64,000 nucleotides of DNA from Amorphus sp040750475. GTDB lineage: Bacteria > Pseudomonadota > Alphaproteobacteria > Rhizobiales > Amorphaceae. How positions within the stretch are numbered: the first letter of the stretch is position 1; every line of letters starts with the position of its first letter. Below are positions 51,421-60,828 of the stretch, in pieces. Under the pieces are notes generated by a model. That model did not search any database and was not told where the DNA came from. It saw nothing but the letters and a program-made list of their open reading frames with translations. Where the stretch lies: assembly GCF_040750475.1 (NCBI RefSeq), contig NZ_JABJVY010000015.1:62001-126000 (forward strand), given 5' to 3'. The position numbers and the translations under genes are program-made.

Positions 51421-52131
51421 TTACACGCCGGTTGCGGGAGCGGCGAAGTTGGGGGTCGATGCGTTCGGGTCGGAAGGCAGCACCACCACTTTGGTTCCGA
51501 CCGGTATGCGGCGGTAAAGATCGATGATGTCCTGATTGAACAGCCGGATACATCCCGAGGAAACCTTTGTGCCGATCGTGTAGGGCTGAGTGGTCCCGTG
51601 CAGCCGGTAGAGGGTGTCGCGACCATCCCGGTAGAGATAGAGGGCACGTGGTCCCAGCGGATTGTCCGGACCGCCGTCCATGCCTCCGGCATAGGGGCCG
51701 TAACGTTCCGGCTCGCGGGCGATCATGTCTTTGGTCGGCGTCCAGCGCGGCCATTTCGCCTTGCGTCCGATATCGGCATTGCCCTCGAAGTTGAACGCCT
51801 CGACCTTACCGACGCCGACGCCGTAGCGCAGCGCCTTGCCGTTCTCTCGGATGAGGTAGAGGAAGCGGCTGTTGACGTCGACAACGATCGTGCCCGCCTT
51901 TTGGTCGGTCGCGTAGTCGACCTCCTGCCGCAACAGCAGCGGATCGATCTTTGAAATGTCGATTGCGGGAATCGGCCAAGGCTCCGTGGTGATCGGACCG
52001 TACATGCTGACATAGTACGGATCCGGCACGTAACCGTTCGAGGCGGTCTGGGTCGTCACGGGACGCTGCGTGATGCAGCCGCCAAGTGCGAACGTCATTC
52101 CCAGGAGCACCGATCGTCTGCTTATCGACAT
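51421..52131 (-). CDS. L,D-transpeptidase lipoprotein (YkuD domain)
   Basis: A 236-residue protein with a lipoprotein-like signal (LGGC, residues 16-19). Active-site HGTTQPYTIGTKVSSGCIRL holds the catalytic His and Cys of YkuD enzymes. It would form 3-3 crosslinks in peptidoglycan or attach outer-membrane proteins to it, as alphaproteobacterial LDTs do. It is divergent from a LysR gene across a perfect inverted repeat. Confidence 0.93.
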   Translation of the reverse strand: MSISRRSVLLGMTFALGGCITQRPVTTQTASNGYVPDPYYVSMYGPITTEPWPIPAIDISKIDPLLLRQEVDYATDQKAGTIVVDVNSRFLYLIRENGKALRYGVGVGKVEAFNFEGNADIGRKAKWPRWTPTKDMIAREPERYGPYAGGMDGGPDNPLGPRALYLYRDGRDTLYRLHGTTQPYTIGTKVSSGCIRLFNQDIIDLYRRIPVGTKVVVLPSDPNASTPNFAAPATGV

Positions 52132-52196
52132 GTTCCATCCATTTCTTAGGCGTTCAGTTCGCGTCTTTCGTGGCGAAGGGAATGGCGAGTGTCTAT

Positions 52197-52223
52197 GGTT
52201 ATGGTACGATAGTTACCATAACC
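52197..52223. promoter_or_regulatory. Perfect 10-bp inverted repeat between ldt and lysR
   Basis: GGTTATGGTA-cgatagt-TACCATAACC, arms perfect over 10 bases with a 7-base spacer. It lies 11 bases upstream of the LysR start and 65 bases from the L,D-transpeptidase start, the expected place for an operator of the LysR protein. Confidence 0.75.
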
Positions 52224-52234
52224 GGATGGAATAG

Positions 52235-53134
52235 ATGGATCTCAATACGCTGCGGGCATTCGTGCGCACCGTCGAATGCGGCTCGCTCTCCGCCGCGGCG
52301 CGGGATCTTGCGATCTCGCAGCCTGCCATCACAAAGCACATCCACAGGCTGGAAGAGCATCTCGACGCCAGACTGCTGGAGCGCACCGCTCGGGCCGTGC
52401 GCCTCACCGTTCCCGGACTGGCTCTCTACGAGGCCAGTTGCGAGGCCCTAGCCAAAATCGACGCGGCGATGGAGGGCGTGCGACGCGATGGGCGCGAAAT
52501 CGAAGGCAAGCTCAGGCTGTTTGCGCCATCGTGTATCGGCGTGCGCCATCTTCATCCAATTGTAATGGCGTTCCAGGAGGCTAATCCCGGTGTCGTCGTG
52601 GACTTGGTTCTCGACAATCGAGAAGCCGACCTCGTTTACGAGAATTTCGATCTGGCGTTGCGCTACGGCAAACCGGCCAGTCAAAACACGGTGGTCCGGC
52701 GCATCGGATGGGTGCACCGTCTTCTGGTCGCGGCTCCTTCATATCTGGATCAGTACGGAGCGATTCGAAGCATTGACGATCTGACGGACCGGCGGGTGAT
52801 TGCCACGACAGCGGTTCTCTCTCCTCGAGGAACGCTCGTTCTCCATCGGGATTCTGAGACCGTCGAGCTCGCAGTCGCTCACCTCCTGAAGACGAACAAC
52901 GCCCAGGTGATCGTTTCCAGCCTCCTGGCGGGACAGGGACCGGGGCCAGTCCAAGCCATTCTTGTTGATGAGGAGCTCGCCCAGGGCCGGCTGGTACGGA
53001 TCCTTCCCGACTACGATGTGGCGCCGACCGAGCTTTATCTCGCCTATCCCTCCGTCCGCTTCATGCGGCCGGTCGTTCGTGCCTTCGTCGACTTCCTCAC
53101 GCCGCGTCTCAAGGCGGCAGATGGCATCGACTGA
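52235..53134 (+). CDS. LysR-family transcriptional regulator
   Basis: A 299-residue regulator with MDLNTLRAFVRTVECGS at the N-terminus, the helix-turn-helix segment LAISQPAITKHIHRLEEHL and a complete effector domain of the CrgA/AaeR-like group (VDLVLDNREADLVYENFDLALRYG). The upstream inverted repeat suggests autoregulation and control of the divergent L,D-transpeptidase. Confidence 0.92.
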   Translation: MDLNTLRAFVRTVECGSLSAAARDLAISQPAITKHIHRLEEHLDARLLERTARAVRLTVPGLALYEASCEALAKIDAAMEGVRRDGREIEGKLRLFAPSCIGVRHLHPIVMAFQEANPGVVVDLVLDNREADLVYENFDLALRYGKPASQNTVVRRIGWVHRLLVAAPSYLDQYGAIRSIDDLTDRRVIATTAVLSPRGTLVLHRDSETVELAVAHLLKTNNAQVIVSSLLAGQGPGPVQAILVDEELAQGRLVRILPDYDVAPTELYLAYPSVRFMRPVVRAFVDFLTPRLKAADGID

Positions 53135-53154
53135 CACGGTGAAAGGGGCGGACG

Positions 53155-53217
53155 TTAGATGCTGACCCTTTCCACGGCGGTGGCCGGGCCGTCGGGAATC
53201 TGCGTGCCTTCGGGCAT
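53155..53217 (-). CDS. Possible 20-codon small protein
   Basis: ATG 53217 is preceded by GGAGGA six bases upstream, and the frame gives 20 residues (MPEGTQIPDGP then ATAVERVSI) before TAA. It lies about 108 bases downstream of the 109-residue hypothetical gene on the same strand. It could be a chance ORF; only the ribosome site supports it. Confidence 0.25.
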   Translation of the reverse strand: MPEGTQIPDGPATAVERVSI

Positions 53218-53325
53218 AGCGGATCCTCCGTCCGGCAATTTCGGATCCTGCTTTGTTGCCGTGACGTAAGCCCGTCTTGAGCAATCGTGGGCGACGCCCA
53301 GTCCGATCCGGCGACCGGAAAACGA

Positions 53326-53655
53326 TCAGCTTCCGACCGGTTCCGGTTCGGCGGAGAGCACCGTCTCGCCGCCGCCGCCATCGTTGACGTAGACGCACAG
53401 CGACACGCCGAATGCGCCCGGCTTCAGATCCAGCCACTGGTCGTTGAGGAAGACGGCCACGCCCTTGCAAATGAAGAAGGCGGTGTGGAGCTTATCGAAT
53501 GCCTCGACGTCCGACATGTCGCCGAACGTTTTCAGCAAGCGCTGTTTCAGAAAATCTGAAATCTCATCCTCGCCTAATTCGCGTAGCTCGTCGTCGTTGC
53601 TGCCGAGAAATCTTACAACCGAATGGAAATTACCTTCATCGACGACAATCTTCAT
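53326..53655 (-). CDS. Small acidic protein of unknown function
   Basis: A 109-residue soluble protein with no signal peptide or membrane segment. The N-terminal part is helical and acidic (DDELRELGEDEISDFL), and the C-terminal part is strand-like (GVSLCVYVNDGGGG). No family recognised. Its codon use fits its neighbours. Confidence 0.6.
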   Translation of the reverse strand: MKIVVDEGNFHSVVRFLGSNDDELRELGEDEISDFLKQRLLKTFGDMSDVEAFDKLHTAFFICKGVAVFLNDQWLDLKPGAFGVSLCVYVNDGGGGETVLSAEPEPVGS

Positions 53656-53799
53656 GTGACCCTACTCGCGGCGGACTTTACCTGTCGAAATCTAGACCAG
53701 CGAAGTTGGGCCGGATCATGGACAGGATAAGGCGCGTTCTGGGTCGTGGTCGTCAGATGTCCGTAAAAGGCGCCTGTGATCCGGGAAAGGGGACGCGGA

Positions 53800-54054
53800 T
53801 CAGCGGTCGATCCGGAGCCGGCCCTCGCGTGCGGCCTGGACCAGTTCGTCGTGCTCGCGCTTATGGCGAGCCTGGGCGATGACGATGATCGCGTGCAGGG
53901 AGGGGACCAGCAGCAGGAACATGAAGGCGAACAGCGTGAGCACCGACAGGATGATCACCAGCACGATCAGAATGAGATTGAAGATCGCAGAGAAAATCTT
54001 GCCCTCGATCAGGAGCGCAATCGGCGGCAGGAAGAAGGCGAGAACATAGATCAT
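53800..54054 (-). CDS. YqaE/Pmp3-like small membrane protein
   Basis: An 84-residue protein with two membrane segments (about residues 2-16 and 25-55) separated by a short loop. The start MIYVLAFFLPPIALLIEG and the second segment ending PSLHAIIVIAQAR match Pmp3/YqaE proteins, with a longer second helix and a charged C-terminal tail. These affect membrane potential or osmotic stress tolerance. Confidence 0.7.
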   Translation of the reverse strand: MIYVLAFFLPPIALLIEGKIFSAIFNLILIVLVIILSVLTLFAFMFLLLVPSLHAIIVIAQARHKREHDELVQAAREGRLRIDR

Positions 54055-54256
54055 CTTCGTCGGGCTCCGCGGAATCTCGGATCGGGTGCAGCGTGGCCAG
54101 GGCGGGATTATCGGTTTGGATCAGGCAGGAGACAATCGGACGTAACGCATTTTGCTTCCCAAGTGTCGGTCCTAGGTTGCTCAGGATGACGCTCGGGTGG
54201 ACCGGATATTGTGACGCGGCCGGACCTCCGCGGTGTCGGTGCAAAATAAGATCGGC

Positions 54257-55000
54257 TCAGGCGCGTTGCCACCCTTGCGGACCGAGATGCTCCTGCGGTT
54301 GGAAGCGGCTCTTGTACCCCATCTTCGGCGACCCCTCGACCCAATAACCCAGATACACGAACGGCAGGCCACGCTCGCGCGCCCGGCGAATATGGTCGAG
54401 GATCATGTAGGTTCCGAGACTGCGGCGCGTCTCCTCCGGGTCATAGAAGGAATACACCATCGACAGCCCATCGGAGAGAATGTCGGTCAACGCGGTGGCC
54501 AGCAGCCGCCCGGAGCTGCGGCCGGTGAAGGCACTGTCCGGGGTGGCTTCGCGATACTCGATCAGCAGCGTATCGACATGGGTGTCCTCGACCATCATGG
54601 CGTAGTCGAGCACTGACATTTCCGCCATGCCGCCGGCCGCATGGCGGGCATCGAGATAGCTTCGGAACAAGGAGTATTGTTCGGAGGAGGGCGCCGGCGG
54701 GATCTCCTCGCCGATGAGATCGCGCGAGGTCGCCATGATCCGCTTGAATGAGCGGGTCCAGTCGAAGCCGTCCACCACCACGCGAACGGAGACGCACGCC
54801 TTGCAACCTTCGCAAGCCGGCCGATAGGCAATGTTCTGGGAACGGCGGAACCCGCCCTGGGTCAGGATGTCGTTGAGTGCGTTCGCGCGATCGCCAACCA
54901 GATGCGTAAACACCTTGCGCTCCAACCGCCCCTCCAGATAGGGGCAGGGCGCGGCGGCGGTCAGGTAGAACTGCGGGTTTTCGCTATATTGCCGCGTCAT
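54257..55000 (-). CDS. bpt: Aspartate/glutamate leucyltransferase (arginyltransferase family)
   Basis: A 247-residue tRNA-dependent N-terminal protein transferase of the bacterial N-end rule. It has CEGCKACVSVRV near residues 57-68, the ATE N-domain metal/redox Cys cluster, and YWVEGSPKMGYKSRFQP near the C-terminus. It moves Leu (or Arg) from tRNA onto Asp or Glu N-termini, marking proteins for ClpS-ClpAP. The start ATG 55000 gives the usual length. A solitary gene here, as in other Hyphomicrobiales. Confidence 0.92.
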   Translation of the reverse strand: MTRQYSENPQFYLTAAAPCPYLEGRLERKVFTHLVGDRANALNDILTQGGFRRSQNIAYRPACEGCKACVSVRVVVDGFDWTRSFKRIMATSRDLIGEEIPPAPSSEQYSLFRSYLDARHAAGGMAEMSVLDYAMMVEDTHVDTLLIEYREATPDSAFTGRSSGRLLATALTDILSDGLSMVYSFYDPEETRRSLGTYMILDHIRRARERGLPFVYLGYWVEGSPKMGYKSRFQPQEHLGPQGWQRA

Positions 55001-55120
55001 GGCGCTTCGCCCTGCAACTCCTTTCTTCGCCGGTCGCTCGCGATGCACGTGCAAGCGGCCGAAACGGCTCTCTCGGTAACGTTTAACGCCCGCCCGCCAC
55101 GGGCGCAGTGAAATATGGCA

Positions 55121-56950
55121 TCAAAGACCATAGTACCAGGGCGCCACCAGGGAAAATGTCAGCCATAGGATAATCACCAGCGGCGTTCCCGCGAACAGAA
55201 AATCGCGAAATCGGTAGTGTCCCGGACCCATGACCAGAAGATTGGTCTGATAGGAGACCGGCGTTGCGAACGAGCAGTTGGCCGCCAGAATCACCGCGAC
55301 CACGAACGGCTCCGCGGCGACACCCAACCGATCGGCGAGCCCGATCGCAACCGGCGTAAACAAAACGGCGGCTGCATTGTTGGTCACGATGTTGGTCGCA
55401 ACCGCGATCACCAGGAAAATCGCGGACAAGACCACCGCCGTCGATGCGCCATCGAGGGCGGAGACAACGGCATTGGCGATCGTGGTGGCGCCTCCCGTCG
55501 CCTCCAGTGCCGTCGCAGAGGCGATTGCCGCGCCGACAAGCATGACGATACGCCCGTCGATCACACGTCCAGCCTGGCGGATGTTGAGGCAGCCCGTCGC
55601 CAACATGGCCAGCGCGCCGGCAAGCGCGGCAACGACAATCGGGACCAGTTCGAAGGCGGCGGCGAGGACGACGGCGGCGAAAATGGCAACGGCCTGCGGC
55701 GCTTTGGTGCGCCGGGGCAGGTCGCTGGCGCTCCAGTCGACCAGCAGGACGTCGCGGCTAACACGGAGACGCTCGATCTGTTCGCGGGTGCCGGCGAACA
55801 GGAGCACATCGCCAGCCTCCATCCGGATCTCTGTCATGGGCGTGCGCGGCATGCGGCTGCGGCGCTGAATACCGAGCACGACGCAGCCGGTTTCAGTGCG
55901 AAAGCCGGCCTGGGCGGTGGTGCGCCCGATCAGGCGGGAGCCGGGCGCTACGATTGCTTCGGCCAGCGTAACGACGCCGTCGGGAAGCGGTTGCGGAGTG
56001 TCCCCGCCGTCGGCCGTGGTCTCCGGCATCATCGATTTGCGCTGGGACAGGATCCGCTCGATTCGCGGCCGGGTCGCCGCCACGATCACGACATCCCCCG
56101 GCCGCAGCACCAGCCCTTCGAACGGAGGCAGGAAGGCACGCTCGCCGCGCTGGACGAGGCGCACCGTCATGTCGGAAAGCTGCGGAAACAGCCCGGCGGT
56201 GGGCGCCGCACCAGCAAGCGGGTGGCCTTCCCGTACCGCGATCTCGGCGATGAACTGGCGGCCCGCGCCGCTTCTCACTTCATCGGCCATGGTGCGCCGG
56301 GGCGACAGCAGGCGCGGCAGAACGACGAGCACATAGACGGCGCCAACCGCAATCAGGACGAGCGCGAGCGGCGCAAACGAGAAAAAGCCGAGATCCACCG
56401 CGCCGGCCCGCCGGGCCACGTCGACAGCGAGCAGATTGGTGGAGGAGCCGATCACGGTCGACATGCCGCCGAGAATGGTGATGAAGGACAGCGGCATCAA
56501 AAGCCTGGATGGCGACAGGTTCACTGCCGCGCCGACCGACGCGATAACCGGCAAGAACATCACCACCACGGGTGTGTTGTTCATGAATGCGCTCAGCGCC
56601 CCGATCGCGACCAGGACGCCGGCGATCGCAAGCCCACCGAACCGATCGACGAGAACGACCATCCCCCTGGCCGGACGTTCCAGGGCGTCGGTATGAAACA
56701 GCCCTTGGCCGACGACGAGCAGCGCGAGAATGGTGATGAGACCGGGATTGGCAAAGCCGGAGATCAAGGCCGTCGCGTCGAGCTTTTGCGCGCCCGGCGC
56801 GATCCCGGCTACCGGGAAGATCAGAAGAAAGGCGACAATGACGCCAAGGCTGATTCCCTCGATCGAATAGCGCTCGGTGGCATAGAGCACCACAGACACG
56901 GCGATCACGCCGAAGGTCAGCCACATTCCGAGGTCGGGCAGCAACGTCAT
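55121..56950 (-). CDS. SLC13-family transporter with central TrkA-C domains
   Basis: A 609-residue membrane protein. Membrane segments occur at about residues 5-30, 35-50, 75-90, 100-125, 130-150 and 170-210. Two TrkA-C/RCK_C domains (about 215-290 and 315-400) are followed by a second membrane half with the conserved NIVTNNAAAVLFTPVAIGLA near residue 530. This is the layout of anion-sodium symporters for sulfate, dicarboxylate or similar. ATG 56950 is preferred over a TTG two codons earlier. Confidence 0.9.
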   Translation of the reverse strand: MTLLPDLGMWLTFGVIAVSVVLYATERYSIEGISLGVIVAFLLIFPVAGIAPGAQKLDATALISGFANPGLITILALLVVGQGLFHTDALERPARGMVVLVDRFGGLAIAGVLVAIGALSAFMNNTPVVVMFLPVIASVGAAVNLSPSRLLMPLSFITILGGMSTVIGSSTNLLAVDVARRAGAVDLGFFSFAPLALVLIAVGAVYVLVVLPRLLSPRRTMADEVRSGAGRQFIAEIAVREGHPLAGAAPTAGLFPQLSDMTVRLVQRGERAFLPPFEGLVLRPGDVVIVAATRPRIERILSQRKSMMPETTADGGDTPQPLPDGVVTLAEAIVAPGSRLIGRTTAQAGFRTETGCVVLGIQRRSRMPRTPMTEIRMEAGDVLLFAGTREQIERLRVSRDVLLVDWSASDLPRRTKAPQAVAIFAAVVLAAAFELVPIVVAALAGALAMLATGCLNIRQAGRVIDGRIVMLVGAAIASATALEATGGATTIANAVVSALDGASTAVVLSAIFLVIAVATNIVTNNAAAVLFTPVAIGLADRLGVAAEPFVVAVILAANCSFATPVSYQTNLLVMGPGHYRFRDFLFAGTPLVIILWLTFSLVAPWYYGL

Positions 56951-57216
56951 GCGCAATCGGTCCAGGCGGCGCAGCCCATGCGTTGGTCCTCAACAGCCTC
57001 TAGGAGAAAGCACACTCAATCATGCTTGCCTGCAAGCCGCATGCAAAACTCCCGGAGCCGGGAGATCGCCCGATTCCAGGCACACGCGCAAGAGCGGCGC
57101 CGAGCATAGGTCGTACCTCACACCGAGGACCGGGGTGAAGAAACGGGATGCTCGCTCGCGGGGTATCCGAGATAGGATTGCCTGATATCGGCCCCGAGGG
57201 ACTGTCGATCGTTCCG

Positions 57217-57735
57217 TTACAGGCTGCGGGGAGAACGCGCGTCAAGTTCGAGGCTGCGCAGCGCGGCGGAATCCACCATCACGGTTCCAAGCACCATGTC
57301 GTGCAGAAGCCGCTTGCGATCGGAAAAGAAGGAAACAAGCAGCACCAGCGGCGTGAGAAAGCTGACGGAGAGGTAGAACAGGGTGCCATGAACCGCAGCA
57401 AGCAGTGGGTAGCACTTGTCGCCATACCAGAGCCGCAGCTCAATCCCCATTGCCCGCATGCCGGGTGTTGCTGAATTCGCCCCGCCGAGCGTGAAGGCGA
57501 CGTAGAGCAAGGCCACCGCCGGCCACAGGATCGCAAACAGCATCCAGGCGAGGCCGAGGGTCAGGACGCCGAGGAACAAAACGGCGATCGAGGTCGCAAA
57601 CATCAGGACCGTGATCAGGATCAGATCCATGATGAAGGCCATGCTGCGGCGAAAGCGCAAGCCCTGATAGAGTTCCGGATGCGCATAGGGGTCGAAGAGA
57701 GGGTGCCCCTCGGCGGCGTCGGTTGCGGCGCTCAT
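57217..57735 (-). CDS. RDD-family membrane protein
   Basis: A 172-residue protein with three membrane segments and the RDD pattern FRRSMAFIMDLILITVL (Arg then Asp) at residues 28-44, plus the GMRAMGIELRLW segment after the second helix. Function unclear in general; some members affect ion tolerance. It fits the ordinary gene order near hemB. Confidence 0.9.
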   Translation of the reverse strand: MSAATDAAEGHPLFDPYAHPELYQGLRFRRSMAFIMDLILITVLMFATSIAVLFLGVLTLGLAWMLFAILWPAVALLYVAFTLGGANSATPGMRAMGIELRLWYGDKCYPLLAAVHGTLFYLSVSFLTPLVLLVSFFSDRKRLLHDMVLGTVMVDSAALRSLELDARSPRSL

Positions 57736-57832
57736 CGCCCGTCCTCCTGAAGTCGATCAACCGACAAACCAGATGGGGAGGCGGCCGACGATTGTCAAAA
57801 CCGCGCGCGGCGCTGCAAAGGGGCCGCGCGGT

Positions 57833-59092
57833 TCAGAAATGGGATTCCGCGACATCCAGCCGAGTGACCGAAAAGCCGAGCGCCTCGATGCCGGCGACGA
57901 TCTCCGCGGCGTGGGCGGCATCGCGCGTTTCGATGGTGAAATCCACCGAGGTGCCCTTGGCCGGCACGTTGAGAAGCAGCCGGTGGTGGGAGACCTCAAG
58001 GATGTTCCCCGACAATCGGCCAATCACAGCGGCGAGCTCCGCGAGCACTCCTGGTCGGTCGTGGATCACTACGCGAATCGCCACGATCCGCTCCGTTCGC
58101 GCAAGTTCGCGCACCATGATGGATGCGAGAATCCGCGCGTCGATATTGCCGCCGCACAGCACCAGCCCGACCTTGCGGCCGGCGAAGCGCTCCGGTGCCA
58201 TCATCACCGCGGCGAGGCCGGCGGCCCCGGCGCCTTCCGCCATTGTCTTCTGCAGCATCAGATAGGCATTGACGGCGCGCTCCAGCGACGGCTCGTCCAC
58301 CAGCAGGACATCGTCCACGAGCGCACGAACGACCATCGAGGTCAGCTCGCCGATATTCTTGACGGCGATGCCCTCGGCCAGCGTGTTGCCTCCGCAAATC
58401 GGAGTTTCCCCGCGCAGAATACCCCACATGGAGGGGTAGAGTGCGGCCTCCGCGCCAACGATGGAAATGTCGGGCTTCAGCGCCTTGGTCGCGATCGAAA
58501 TCCCCGAGATCAGACCGCCGCCGCCGATCGGGACCACCAGCGTGTCCAGGTCCGGCTCGTCTTCCAGCATTTCCAGGCCGATGGTGCCCTGGCCCCGGAT
58601 CACGTCCGGATCGTCATAGGGGTGGATCAGGGTGTAGCCATGCTCGGCCTTCAGCCGTTCGCATTCGATCTGGGAATCGGCGAGCGTTTCGCCTTTCAAG
58701 ACGACCTTGGCGCCGCGCGACTGGGTCGACTGGACTTTTACGAACGGGGTGGTCTCCGGCATCACGATCGTGGCCGGAATGCCGAGGCGGCTCGCATGAT
58801 AGGCTACCGCCTGCGCATGATTGCCCGCCGACATGGCGATCACGCCCTGGGCGCGCTCCTCCTCCGTCAGCCGCAACATGCGCACCAGCGCACCTCGGTC
58901 CTTGAAGGAGTTGGTGACCTGCATGTTCTCGTATTTGACGAAGACGTCCGTGCCGACGAGTTGAGAGAGCTTCGGCGCGGCCAGAAGTGGCGTGCGCACC
59001 ACCTGGCCTTCGATCATCGCCGCCGCCTCGCGGATCGCGTCGAGATCGGGCAGGCGCGGGTCCGGCAGGTCATGGGATGGGCTGGAAGTCAT
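57833..59092 (-). CDS. Threonine ammonia-lyase
   Basis: A 419-residue PLP enzyme. The lysine for PLP is in VTNSFKDRGAL (about residue 66). The glycine-rich phosphate loop is VPIGGGGLISGIS, and an ACT domain lies at about 335-415 (VIHDRPGVLAELAAVIGRLSG). It deaminates threonine to 2-oxobutanoate for isoleucine synthesis or catabolism. The single ACT domain of the short type suggests TdcB/biodegradative-like regulation, rather than the double domain of E. coli IlvA. Confidence 0.93.
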   Translation of the reverse strand: MTSSPSHDLPDPRLPDLDAIREAAAMIEGQVVRTPLLAAPKLSQLVGTDVFVKYENMQVTNSFKDRGALVRMLRLTEEERAQGVIAMSAGNHAQAVAYHASRLGIPATIVMPETTPFVKVQSTQSRGAKVVLKGETLADSQIECERLKAEHGYTLIHPYDDPDVIRGQGTIGLEMLEDEPDLDTLVVPIGGGGLISGISIATKALKPDISIVGAEAALYPSMWGILRGETPICGGNTLAEGIAVKNIGELTSMVVRALVDDVLLVDEPSLERAVNAYLMLQKTMAEGAGAAGLAAVMMAPERFAGRKVGLVLCGGNIDARILASIMVRELARTERIVAIRVVIHDRPGVLAELAAVIGRLSGNILEVSHHRLLLNVPAKGTSVDFTIETRDAAHAAEIVAGIEALGFSVTRLDVAESHF

Positions 59093-59152
59093 CGTCCGAA
59101 TCTCCGCGCGTGATTTTCGTCTCTTATAGTCGCGGATGCGCGGCGAAAATGG

Positions 59153-60190
59153 CTAAAGCGGGCCTCCGGCCAGCCGTTCTGCGACCCGAGGCGCGAAATA
59201 GGTGAGAATGCCGTCGGCGCCAGCACGCTTGAACCCCAGCAGGCTTTCCACCATCACCCGATCGCCGTCGAGCCAGCCGCGCTCCGCCGCGCCCATCAGC
59301 ATCGCGTATTCGCCGGACACCTGATAGGCGAACGTCGGCACCGCGAAGGCGTCCTTCACCCGCCGGACGATGTCGAGATAGGGCATGCCGGGCTTTACCA
59401 TGACCATGTCGGCGCCCTCTGACAGATCGAGCTCGACCTCTCTGAGGGCTTCGTCGGAGTTGCCGGGATCCATCTGGTAGGTGCGCTTGTCCCCTTTCAG
59501 CGCCGCGGAGGTGCCGATGGCGTCCCGGAACGGCCCGTAAAAGGCGGAGGCGTACTTTGCGGCATAGGCCATGATCTGAACGCGCTCATAGCCGGCTTCG
59601 TCGAGGGTGGCGCGAATCGCGCCAACCCGCCCGTCCATCATGTCCGACGGGGCGATCACGTCGGCGCCCGCTTGAGCCTGCACCAGCGCCTGGCCGCAGA
59701 GCTGCGCCACCGAAGCGTCGTTCACGATCTCGTCGCCCGACATCAGTCCATCGTGGCCGTGGCTGGTGTAGGGGTCGAGGGCCACGTCGGTAACGATGCC
59801 GATCTCCGGCACCGCCGCCTTGATCGCACGGCAGGCCTGACAGACCAGGTTTTCCCCGTTGAGCGCTTCACTGCCGGTGGGGTCGCGCAAATCGCTCTCG
59901 GTATAGGGGAACAGCGCGATTGCCGGTATCCGAAGCTTTGCCGCCCGTTCCGCCTCGCGCACGATGTTATCCACCGACAGGCGATCGACGCCCGGCATGG
60001 ATGTGACCGGCTCGCGCCGATTCTCGCCATCGATGACGAACATCGGCCAGATCAGGTCGTCGACCGTCAGCACGTTCTCGCGTACCAGACGCCGCGACCA
60101 ATCGGCCTGGCGAGGGCGGCGCAGACGCCGGCCTTGAAGGATATCGCGAACGTCGACGGATTGGGAAAAGCGGGCAGGATCGATGGTCAT
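59153..60190 (-). CDS. hemB: Porphobilinogen synthase (delta-aminolevulinic acid dehydratase)
   Basis: A 345-residue enzyme joining two 5-aminolevulinates to porphobilinogen. Schiff-base lysines lie in MAYAAKYASAFYGPF and VMVKPGMPYLD. The metal region DVALDPYTSHGHDG has no cysteines, so it is the magnesium-dependent, zinc-free type usual in alphaproteobacteria. Start ATG 60190 is chosen over longer frames on length and alignment. It is divergent from the DUF6163-like gene. Confidence 0.95.
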   Translation of the reverse strand: MTIDPARFSQSVDVRDILQGRRLRRPRQADWSRRLVRENVLTVDDLIWPMFVIDGENRREPVTSMPGVDRLSVDNIVREAERAAKLRIPAIALFPYTESDLRDPTGSEALNGENLVCQACRAIKAAVPEIGIVTDVALDPYTSHGHDGLMSGDEIVNDASVAQLCGQALVQAQAGADVIAPSDMMDGRVGAIRATLDEAGYERVQIMAYAAKYASAFYGPFRDAIGTSAALKGDKRTYQMDPGNSDEALREVELDLSEGADMVMVKPGMPYLDIVRRVKDAFAVPTFAYQVSGEYAMLMGAAERGWLDGDRVMVESLLGFKRAGADGILTYFAPRVAERLAGGPL

Positions 60191-60379
60191 GAGAAGTGCC
60201 AGTTCTGTCGGCCCAAGGCGGGCGGGCGAGGCCAGTTGCGCCAAGCTAGTTTATTCGATCGGCGCAGGAAATAGCCGGATCGACAGAGGCGAGCCAAGCC
60301 GGCGTCGCCGCTTCGATCTTGACCGCGCCGCGATCGCGGCGCATGCCGGCTGAATGATCCGTCCGTTCGAAGGCCGCAG

Positions 60380-60793
60380 ATGATCGACATCGAAGCTTTG
60401 AAGCTGGAGCCGAGCAAACTCGCTTGGCGCACCGTCATGACGGTATTTCTTCGCACGCTGGCGGTGCTCTGGCTCGTTGCAGGCGTTGCTGCGTGGGCGC
60501 GGATCATCGGCGTTCTGCAATTTGGCGACCTTTGGTTCTGGCAGCTCCAGACAGAGGTTCAGATCGCGGCGGTCTATTTCGCGGTGCTCAACCTCGTGGC
60601 CGGGGTCGGGTTGTGGTTGACCGTCTCGTGGGGCACGGTGCTGTGGCTCCTGGCAGCCACCAGCCAGATCATCGTGCATACGGCCATGGCGGACATCTTC
60701 GGGGGCAGCATCCTGATGGTGATCGGCAACGTTTTGACGATCCTCGCCTTTGTCGTCCTTGTGATCATGATCGAGCGCGAGGAAGCGCAATAG
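60380..60793 (+). CDS. DUF6163-like inner-membrane protein
   Basis: A 137-residue protein with four membrane segments (about residues 20-42, 60-80, 85-103 and 108-130). Gene order next to hemB and its size fit the small conserved protein I know as DUF6163 in Hyphomicrobiales. No function known. Confidence 0.7.
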   Translation: MIDIEALKLEPSKLAWRTVMTVFLRTLAVLWLVAGVAAWARIIGVLQFGDLWFWQLQTEVQIAAVYFAVLNLVAGVGLWLTVSWGTVLWLLAATSQIIVHTAMADIFGGSILMVIGNVLTILAFVVLVIMIEREEAQ

Positions 60794-60828
60794 CGGAGCT
60801 GCGCAAGCGCAACGGGGAGGGCGCCGCG

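Noticed and set aside
55217..57109. A 630-codon plus-strand frame opposite the SLC13 transporter
   Set aside because: Its translation is dominated by Arg, Gly, Asp and His, typical of an antisense shadow; the minus-strand frame gives a normal transporter.
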